Source of the DNA: Frankiaceae bacterium
GTDB lineage: Bacteria; Actinomycetota; Actinomycetes; Frankiales; Frankiaceae
Direction of reading: 5' to 3'
Assembly (NCBI GenBank): GCA_030840885.1
Contig: JAVEDQ010000213.1
Span: 1-14,702 of the forward strand
Length of the DNA stretch: 14,702 bases
In this document: in pieces, positions 6,003-11,813 of the stretch
How the letters are laid out: each line of letters opens with the position of its first letter
Numbering within the stretch: position 1 is the stretch's first letter
Translations under genes and position numbers: made by a program
Notes under the pieces: generated by a model
What the model was told of the DNA's origin: nothing
Database searches by the model: none
Seen by the model: only the letters and a program-made list of their open reading frames with translations

Positions 6003-6914
6003 TCAGGCGTTGGCGGGGGCGTCGCCCTGGGTGATGAGGTCCGCGGCGGTGAGGTCGACGACCGGCGTCGGAGCAGTCACCGGCGCGGTGGCTGGCCCAG
6101 TCGCTGGTGCGGTCACCGGCGCAGTCACCGAAGGAGCCGCATGGTCCGGACCGTCGGTGCCGGCGGCCCGCTCGAAGAAGCGCAGCAGCTCGACCGGGAA
6201 CGGCATGACCAGCGTGCTGTTCTTCTCCGACGCGACGTCGGCGACGGTCTGCAGCAGGCGCAGCTGGAGCGCTCCGGGGGTCGCGCTCATGGCGGACGCG
6301 GCCTCGGAGAGCTTCGTGGAGGCCTGGAACTCACCGTCGGCGGCGATGACGCGGGCACGACGCTCACGCTCGGCCTCGGCCTGCCGGCTCATGGAGCGGC
6401 GCATGCCCTCGGGCAGCGAGATGTCCTTGATCTCGACGCGGTCGATGCTGATGCCCCATTCCTCGGTCGGTGCGTCGATCACGGCCTTGAGCTCTCCGTT
6501 GATCTGCTCGCGGTCGGAGAGCAGCGTGTCGAGGTCCGCACGGCCGATGACCGACCGGAGCGAGGTCTGTGACACCTGCGAGGTGGCGTGCAGGTAGTAC
6601 TGCACGTTGATCAGCGCACGCACCGGGTCGACGACGCGGAAGTAGACGACGGCGTCGACGCCGATGGTGACGTTGTCGCGGGTGATGGTGCCCTGCGTCG
6701 GCACGTCGAGGACGATCGTCTGGATCGAGATCTTCCGCATGCGGTCGACGAACGGGATGATCAGGCGCAGCCCCGGCTGACGGACGTCGGGCAGCAGACG
6801 GCCGAAGCGCAGGACGACGCCGCGCTCGTACTGCTGGACCATCCGCACGCTGGCGGCCACCAGGAGCAGGAGGACGAATGCGATGATTAGGACTGTGGTG
6901 ACTACGGCGGTCAT
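6003..6914 (-). CDS. SPFH/Band 7 domain protein (slipin/stomatin type)
   Basis: A 303-aa membrane scaffold protein of the stomatin/prohibitin superfamily, which oligomerises on the inner membrane and organises microdomains. The order is an N-terminal transmembrane helix (about 5-23), the SPFH domain (about 26-185), a coiled-coil region (about 175-210, QAEAERERRARVIAADGEFQ) and the typical slipin tail NSTLVMPFPVELLRFF (232-247). The RFGRLLPDVRQPGLRLIIPF block is characteristic. After residue 252 comes an added low-complexity extension built from Thr-Ala-Pro repeats. The ATG at 6914 has GGAAGGGG 8 nt upstream. No NfeD partner, which often accompanies slipins, is adjacent. It lies downstream of sat on the same strand, separated by 102 nt containing two stem-loops. 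Confidence 0.92.
   Translation of the reverse strand: MTAVVTTVLIIAFVLLLLVAASVRMVQQYERGVVLRFGRLLPDVRQPGLRLIIPFVDRMRKISIQTIVLDVPTQGTITRDNVTIGVDAVVYFRVVDPVRALINVQYYLHATSQVSQTSLRSVIGRADLDTLLSDREQINGELKAVIDAPTEEWGISIDRVEIKDISLPEGMRRSMSRQAEAERERRARVIAADGEFQASTKLSEAASAMSATPGALQLRLLQTVADVASEKNSTLVMPFPVELLRFFERAAGTDGPDHAAPSVTAPVTAPATGPATAPVTAPTPVVDLTAADLITQGDAPANA
6073..6132 (-). repeat. Five tandem 12-bp repeats in the slipin C-terminal extension
   Basis: Degenerate 12-nt units begin at 6073, 6085, 6097, 6109 and 6121 (for example gcagtcaccggc, gcggtggctggc, ccagtcgctggt, gcggtcaccggc). They encode the VTAP/ATGP-type tail and preserve the reading frame. Confidence 0.8.
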
Positions 6915-6934
6915 GGGGGTGGCCCCTTCCTCTC

Positions 6935-6952
6935 AGGCGCGAAAAAGCGCCT
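6935..6952 (-). other. Stem-loop in the slipin 5' leader
   Basis: AGGCGC (6935-6940) and GCGCCT (6947-6952) form a perfect 6-bp stem around a 6-nt loop; on the transcript strand the loop is UUUUUC. It ends about 5 nt before the slipin Shine-Dalgarno (GGAAGGGG). It could stabilise the mRNA or act as a minor regulatory structure. It lacks the downstream U-run expected of a terminator. Confidence 0.5.
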
Positions 6953-6983
6953 TCATCACCCTCAACGCACAACGGGCAGCCGA

Positions 6984-7014
6984 TGTGCCGCCCTCGACCA
7001 TTGGCCCCGGCACA
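6984..7014 (-). terminator. Possible terminator hairpin after sat
   Basis: TGTGCCG (6984-6990) and CGGCACA (7008-7014) form a perfect 7-bp stem with a 17-nt loop that can itself pair partly. On the minus strand it starts 2 nt after the sat stop codon. No U-tract follows, so it is either a non-canonical actinobacterial terminator or an mRNA 3'-end structure. Confidence 0.4.
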
Positions 7015-7016
7015 AA

Positions 7017-8225
7017 TCAGCGCGACCGCTGATGAGGGATGCGGAAGGCAGCCTGGAGCTCCTCCGCCACCGACGGAGGCGTGAACCAGGGCGGGAGGGG
7101 CTCGCCATCCGCCAGCCGGCGCCGTTGCTCGGTACCGGAGATCGCGAAGGCACGGGCCCCTGCTGGCACCTGGTCCTCGGGCATGTACCGGTCGAGTTCC
7201 TCGACGTAGACCAGCTTGGGGAACGAGAGCATCCGGATCCCGAGCTCCTGCTCGTGCCGTCGCACCAGCTCCTGCGATGCGTAGGGCGCGTAGAACGGCC
7301 GGCCGGACCGATCGTTACCGGGACCGGCATGGTCGCGCCCGACGATCAGATGCGAGGCGCCGAAGTTCTTGCGAATGATCGCGTGCCACAGCGCCTCACG
7401 CGGCCCCGCCATCCGCATGGCCAGTGGCAACAGCGACAACAGCGCCGTGTCCGGCGGGTAGGAGGGCAAGAGCGCTCGGTAGCAGCGAACCCGGATGCGG
7501 TAATCAACGTCCCCAGGCTTGGTGAGGCCGACGACCGGATGCAGCAGGATATGCGCTCCGGCCTGCTCCGCTGCCCGGAGCGTCAATTCGAGGTGGGCTC
7601 GGTGCATCGGATTGCGAGTCTGGAACGCCACGACCTTCCGCCACCCCCGGGTGGCGAACTCGCGTCGCAGCTCTGCCGGGGTTCGGCGGAGCAGCGGGAA
7701 GTCCGAGTGCCGCGGGTGGCGGACCATCTCGAGGTGCCCCGCCAGACACACCCCGTCGGGTCCGTTCAGCAGGCGTTTCACACCGGCATGCACGAGATCC
7801 GTGGTGCCGAACACGGCGCCCGCTTCGGCCCGCCGGTCACGCCACCACTTCTCCTCGACGTGCTGGACGGCGAGTAGCTGTCCGTCCGGCCCGACCAGGT
7901 TGAGGCGACTCCCGAGGCGGAGGCCACGTGCACATTCCGCCGGCACCTCCAGGACGACCGGAATCGGCCACAGCAGGCCATTCGTGAGGCGCATGTCCGC
8001 GCATACCGATGCGTAGTCGGCCGCGCCCAGAAACCCCGTGAGCGGGGAGAAGCCCCCAATGGCCAGGAGCTCGAGGTCACACAGTTGTTGAGGGGTCAGG
8101 AGCAGAGTCGGATGCCGGAGGCGGTCGGCGTCAGGTGCCCCAGCGTCGATCGTCAGGTCGACCAATCGCCCGCCGTGCGGTGCCGGTAAGGCGGGCGAGG
8201 ACGTTCGCTCCGGCGTCTCTGTCAC
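7017..8225 (-). CDS. sat: ATP sulfurylase (sulfate adenylyltransferase)
   Basis: Converts ATP and sulfate to adenosine 5'-phosphosulfate and pyrophosphate, the first step of sulfate activation, in the cytoplasm. It is the single-chain Sat type: an N-terminal PUA-like domain (ALPAPHGGRLVDL...IGGFSPLTGFL) followed by the nucleotidyltransferase domain. The active-site motif QTRNPMHRAH is at about 202-211, GRDHAGPG at about 296-303, and ISGTEQRRR near 362. There is no APS kinase domain. The GTG at 8225 (402 aa) is preferred because GGGGGTGA lies just upstream; an in-frame TTG at 8303 with GGAGG only 3 nt before it would add 26 residues not typical of the family. No other sulfur gene (APS/PAPS reductase, APS kinase, sulfate transporter) is in the window. 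Confidence 0.93.
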   Translation of the reverse strand: MTETPERTSSPALPAPHGGRLVDLTIDAGAPDADRLRHPTLLLTPQQLCDLELLAIGGFSPLTGFLGAADYASVCADMRLTNGLLWPIPVVLEVPAECARGLRLGSRLNLVGPDGQLLAVQHVEEKWWRDRRAEAGAVFGTTDLVHAGVKRLLNGPDGVCLAGHLEMVRHPRHSDFPLLRRTPAELRREFATRGWRKVVAFQTRNPMHRAHLELTLRAAEQAGAHILLHPVVGLTKPGDVDYRIRVRCYRALLPSYPPDTALLSLLPLAMRMAGPREALWHAIIRKNFGASHLIVGRDHAGPGNDRSGRPFYAPYASQELVRRHEQELGIRMLSFPKLVYVEELDRYMPEDQVPAGARAFAISGTEQRRRLADGEPLPPWFTPPSVAEELQAAFRIPHQRSR

Positions 8226-8336
8226 GTGGTCACCCCCGAGTCGGGACCGCAGGTCCGGTCGCCTGACTAGGAGACCTGGCTCGGCCGCCTCCTGATACGG
8301 CAACCGCCTCCTTCAGCGGATACAGGTCGGCGGGGC

Positions 8337-10019
8337 TCAAGGGTGGTTGACGAGGTGGTCATGGACGCCGGCCCCGTATGCCGTCGGAGCCCCGCTGTAG
8401 TCGCTGATGAGCGCTGGCTCGCCAGCGCAGTTGCCGGCGAACCAGGCCCAGGCGAGGTAGCTCACGCCGGCCTTGTCGGCCCAGTCGAGCAGCGGCTGCT
8501 GGGGTTCGGGCACGACGCCGCTGCCGTCGAGAAGGTCGAACGCGCAGTCGTGTTCACCGAACTCGCCGATGACCACCGGCACGTCCTTGGCCAGGGGTGC
8601 AATCTGACTCTCCCAGCAGGACTGCTGGTAGCAGGGCGACCAGTCCTGGGATTCCAGAGTTCCCGGGGTGTTGAAGTAGATGTGGCTTGACGCGGCCAGC
8701 TGGCCGAGCGGGTCAGCAGGCTTGTAAGCGGACCACTGGTCGAGGACACCGGCGTACTGCGGCCCACCCACGAGCACGACGTTGCTGGCACCGGCCGCGC
8801 GGACGGCGTCCAGCATCGTCTGGCTACCTGCCGCTGTGAACGGGACGCCCGCGCAGGTGCCGCCGTCGCGGACGCACTGCCACGCCGCGGTGGTGTTCTG
8901 GTTGCCGTCGGGATGGGGTTCGTTGTAGAGGTCGAACAGCACCCCTGGGCTGTGCTGGAACGTTGCCGCGACGCTGGACCAGAAGTGCGGGGAGTGGTCG
9001 CGGTCGGCCATTGGGGCGGTGCCGTTGTCGTAGGTCGCGAGTTCTGTGCCGGGGGCGGTGAAAGCCAGGTCGAGGATGACGTACATGCCTTGGGCCAAGA
9101 TCCGGTTGACGTAGTCCGTGATCGCCGCCTGGTATTGGGGGCCGGAGAACTGAGGCTGCACGCCGTTGATCCCGAGCCAGCAGTCCTCGTTCAGCGAAAT
9201 GCGAACCGCGTTGACGTGCCAGCTCTTCATTGCCGTGATGTTCGCATCCATGACACCGGGGTCGGCTTGGGACGGGGGATCGAAGATGCCGTAGCCGATC
9301 TCGATCTTTGGGTTCCCCGGATCGGAGTCGTCCCTCACGGGGCTGGTGCAGGCGTACTGGGTTCCGGAGACGTTCACGCCGCGGAGCTGCACCGGCTGTC
9401 CGTTCTCGTCCTTCAGCTGGCTGCCGTCCACGTGGATCGATGGAGAAGTCGTCGACGGCACCTCCGTCATCGCGAAGTCGTCCATTCCGAGGAGACCGCG
9501 GGAGTCGAGGGTCAGGCCGAAGCTCAACCGGGAGGCATCCGGCGGCATCGGGGGAGTACGGAAGGATGCTTTGTGCCAGCCGGTGCCCTCGTTCATGGGC
9601 GGACTGCTGACCCAGGCGTGCCAATCGCCGTCAGCGGTCTGATAGCTGGTGGCGATCATGGCGTGGCCGACGAGCTGGTACCACGCACTCAAGTCGAACT
9701 GCTGACCTGCCCTGACGCGAGGAGCGCACCCACTTGCCCCCGTCTGCACGCGGAGACCTCGCGAGCCGGAGGTCCTCCTCCAGATGCCGACCCACTCTGC
9801 GGAGCGCCCGCTGTGAGCAATGGGCGAGCGCCACATCCGGTAGTCATTCGCCCCGGAGCCGGAAGCCTCCCAGCAGTTCGGCGGAGCGCTCGGAGATCCG
9901 GCCGCCTCGAGGGACGCGTTGCGGAGCGACGAACTGCCGACCACCGCTACCGGCGCGCAGCCGGCGACGAGGAAGCCGATGGATGCGGTGGCGATCAGGG
10001 CGAGCAGGCGGGAGTTCAC
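8337..10019 (-). CDS. GH5 family glycoside hydrolase (endoglucanase-like) lipoprotein
   Basis: A secreted beta-glycan hydrolase. The signal peptide MNSRLLALIATASIGFLVAG ends in lipobox VAGC (Cys21), predicting a lipid-anchored exoenzyme. Residues about 34-187 form a beta-rich module (aromatic, Cys-containing) that resembles a carbohydrate-binding sandwich but that I cannot assign. The GH5 domain runs about 196-555: LKDENGQPVQLRGVNVSG at the start, conserved Arg in WHVNAVRISL, acid/base Glu367 in YNEPHPDG and nucleophile Glu486 in GEFGEH. The retaining pair is thus intact. The substrate could be cellulose, mannan or another beta-glucan. The GTG at 10019 is supported by CGGAGG 4 nt upstream and by the immediate signal peptide; the longer open frame to 10280 is basic, low-complexity and has no signal. 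It lies upstream of sat on the same strand. Confidence 0.9.
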   Translation of the reverse strand: MNSRLLALIATASIGFLVAGCAPVAVVGSSSLRNASLEAAGSPSAPPNCWEASGSGANDYRMWRSPIAHSGRSAEWVGIWRRTSGSRGLRVQTGASGCAPRVRAGQQFDLSAWYQLVGHAMIATSYQTADGDWHAWVSSPPMNEGTGWHKASFRTPPMPPDASRLSFGLTLDSRGLLGMDDFAMTEVPSTTSPSIHVDGSQLKDENGQPVQLRGVNVSGTQYACTSPVRDDSDPGNPKIEIGYGIFDPPSQADPGVMDANITAMKSWHVNAVRISLNEDCWLGINGVQPQFSGPQYQAAITDYVNRILAQGMYVILDLAFTAPGTELATYDNGTAPMADRDHSPHFWSSVAATFQHSPGVLFDLYNEPHPDGNQNTTAAWQCVRDGGTCAGVPFTAAGSQTMLDAVRAAGASNVVLVGGPQYAGVLDQWSAYKPADPLGQLAASSHIYFNTPGTLESQDWSPCYQQSCWESQIAPLAKDVPVVIGEFGEHDCAFDLLDGSGVVPEPQQPLLDWADKAGVSYLAWAWFAGNCAGEPALISDYSGAPTAYGAGVHDHLVNHP

Positions 10020-10155
10020 GTGGCCTCCGAAGTGTCGGTGGCGGCTCCCCCGGGCCGCACAAGAGCAAGGTGTCAGGTGACTGGATGAGCTCCAACAGGT
10101 GGTGTGGACAGGACGGACGCGACCGGGTCGGCGGACGCTTTCACGGTGCAGGTAG

Positions 10156-11586
10156 TCATCGGAGCGGTTCCCGATCGACCGCAGCTGCTCCAATGTCGGA
10201 CGCAGCCGACGGCGTACGGGGGCTCGGAAGTGCGGGCTTGTCGCGGTCCGATGACGGCTTCGTGCCGTTCGCCACCACAACCGGTTGCGGCCGCAGGTCT
10301 CGTCCCAGCCGTACGACCCGGCCGAGCCACGAGCCTGCCACCAACGAGGTGACGATGGCCATGAGCACCAGGCAGGCGTAGAACTCCTGGTTGATGATCC
10401 CAGCCGTGTAGGTGATGGATGCGAGCACGATGCCCGGGCCGCCGCGGGCGTTCAAGGCGACTGCGAGGTTGAGCGCCGACTTCGAGGACTCTCCGCCGAT
10501 GCGCGCGCCGAGGTAGACGCTCAGGGCCTTGGCCGCGCAGGCGAAGCCCAGGAACCACGCGAAGAACACCGGGTTGAAGTGGTGCAGCAGGTCGAGCTGC
10601 AGGCCCACGATGGCGAAGTAGACAGGCACGAAGAATCCGAACGCGAAGTCCTTCACCGCTCCTCGGGCCGCCGCCCCTGCCGTCCCGGGGACGGAGGCCG
10701 CGACGATCCCGGCCAGGAACGCACCGAGCATCGGCGTGACCCCGAGGAGGACGCATCCAAGGGTCGCTGTCAGGACGAAGACCAGCTGCTGGGCGATCGG
10801 GCTGTCGATGCCGAGGCTGAGGACGCGGATGCGCGAGCTGGCTGTGCGGCGGGCGAGAGCGGGAGCCGCCGCCAGCATCACCGCGAAGAATGCCAGCGTC
10901 GCGACGATGTGAAAGGTGATGGAGGCAGCGGTTCCGGGCTCGAGCCCGAGCAGCGCCGGCACGCCCACCGCATGCTCGCCGGTGGCCGCACCGGCGATGC
11001 CCACCGCGATCGCCAGGCCGACGTAGACGAGGGTGTCCTCGATGACGGCGACGCCCAGGACGATGCGGGCGAAACTGGTGTGCAGGATCCCGAGGTCGAA
11101 CATGATCCGCGAGATCACCGGAATGCTGGTCACAGCGATCGCCAGGGCGAAGACAAGAATCAGCGCGGTGTCGCTGTGGGCTGTTCCGGTGAGCGACGAC
11201 GTGTTGAGGACCTGCACCAGGCCGAGGCCCAGTAGGAAGGGAATCGCCATGCCCACGACGGTGATCGCCCCCACCGCGCGTTCGTCGCCCCGCCGAAAGA
11301 CGGCCCGGGTCTCGACCCCGGAGCAGAACAGGAGCAGGAGGAGCCCTAGCTGGTAGAACACCCCGACGGTCACGCCGGTGACGCCCGACTTCGGGAAGAC
11401 CTCCGCTTGGACGCCGGGGGCCAGGCCACCGAAGACGGTGGGGCCGAGCAGTAACCCGCCGACGATCTCACCGATCACGCGCGGTTGGCGCACCGCCGCG
11501 AAGACGGCACCGACGACGTGCGCCGACACCAACAGCAGGGCCAGTGCGAACAACAGCCGGGCCAGGTCGAGTGATCCCAGGGTCAC
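10156..11586 (-). CDS. Cation:proton antiporter (CPA/Kef-type, Na+/H+ exchanger domain)
   Basis: A 476-aa polytopic membrane protein with about 12 hydrophobic segments and a 45-50-residue hydrophilic C-terminal tail. Family hallmarks are QPRVIGEIVGGLLLGPTVFG (34-53), the LLLLFCSGVETR block (83-93), TSIPVISRIMFDLGIL (153-168), the ion-site-like VIEDTLVYVG (181-190), and a late LNARGGPGIVLA segment typical of this superfamily. It exchanges Na+ or K+ for protons; no Trk/RCK regulatory domain is attached, so a Kef glutathione-gated channel is unlikely. The GTG at 11586 is chosen because the hydrophobic core starts there. An in-frame GTG at 11643 would add 19 polar residues and has no Shine-Dalgarno; an AGGAAAG lies about 10 nt before 11586. 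It is downstream of the phosphoesterase gene, separated by a strong hairpin. Confidence 0.88.
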   Translation of the reverse strand: MTLGSLDLARLLFALALLLVSAHVVGAVFAAVRQPRVIGEIVGGLLLGPTVFGGLAPGVQAEVFPKSGVTGVTVGVFYQLGLLLLLFCSGVETRAVFRRGDERAVGAITVVGMAIPFLLGLGLVQVLNTSSLTGTAHSDTALILVFALAIAVTSIPVISRIMFDLGILHTSFARIVLGVAVIEDTLVYVGLAIAVGIAGAATGEHAVGVPALLGLEPGTAASITFHIVATLAFFAVMLAAAPALARRTASSRIRVLSLGIDSPIAQQLVFVLTATLGCVLLGVTPMLGAFLAGIVAASVPGTAGAAARGAVKDFAFGFFVPVYFAIVGLQLDLLHHFNPVFFAWFLGFACAAKALSVYLGARIGGESSKSALNLAVALNARGGPGIVLASITYTAGIINQEFYACLVLMAIVTSLVAGSWLGRVVRLGRDLRPQPVVVANGTKPSSDRDKPALPSPRTPSAASDIGAAAVDREPLR

Positions 11587-11733
11587 GTCACCACCGCTTT
11601 CCTCACCATCACGCGGGCCGGAGCCGCTGTCGCTCCGTCCCACTTGTCATAGAGGGGGAGGAGGTCGAGCCCGCGGAGATACGCCCGAGCAGGTTCCGAG
11701 TCCGGGCAAGAGACATGAGGCCTCGACGCCAGG

Positions 11734-11787
11734 CCGCCGCCCAGACCTCCGTCGCCTGGGGGTTGTCGACGGCGGTCTGGACGGCGG
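11734..11787 (-). terminator. Strong 21-bp imperfect hairpin after the phosphoesterase gene
   Basis: Arms 11734-11754 and 11767-11787 pair at 19 of 21 positions around a 12-nt loop (11755-11766). One mismatch becomes a G-U wobble on the transcript strand. It starts 26 nt after the phosphoesterase stop codon. There is no U-tract; U-less hairpins are proposed terminators in actinomycetes. It could equally be an mRNA-protecting structure. Confidence 0.55.
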
Positions 11788-11813
11788 GGTTTGCGCCGAC
11801 CCGCGCGGCGCGT

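Noticed and set aside
10020-10155. Riboswitch or promoter in the gap upstream of the GH5 gene
   Set aside because: No recognisable aptamer core, -10/-35 pair or terminator could be seen in these 136 nt.
10020-10280. 87-residue N-terminal extension of the GH5 gene
   Set aside because: The extension is Arg/Ser-rich with no domain, and the GTG at 10019 has a good Shine-Dalgarno directly followed by a lipoprotein signal peptide.
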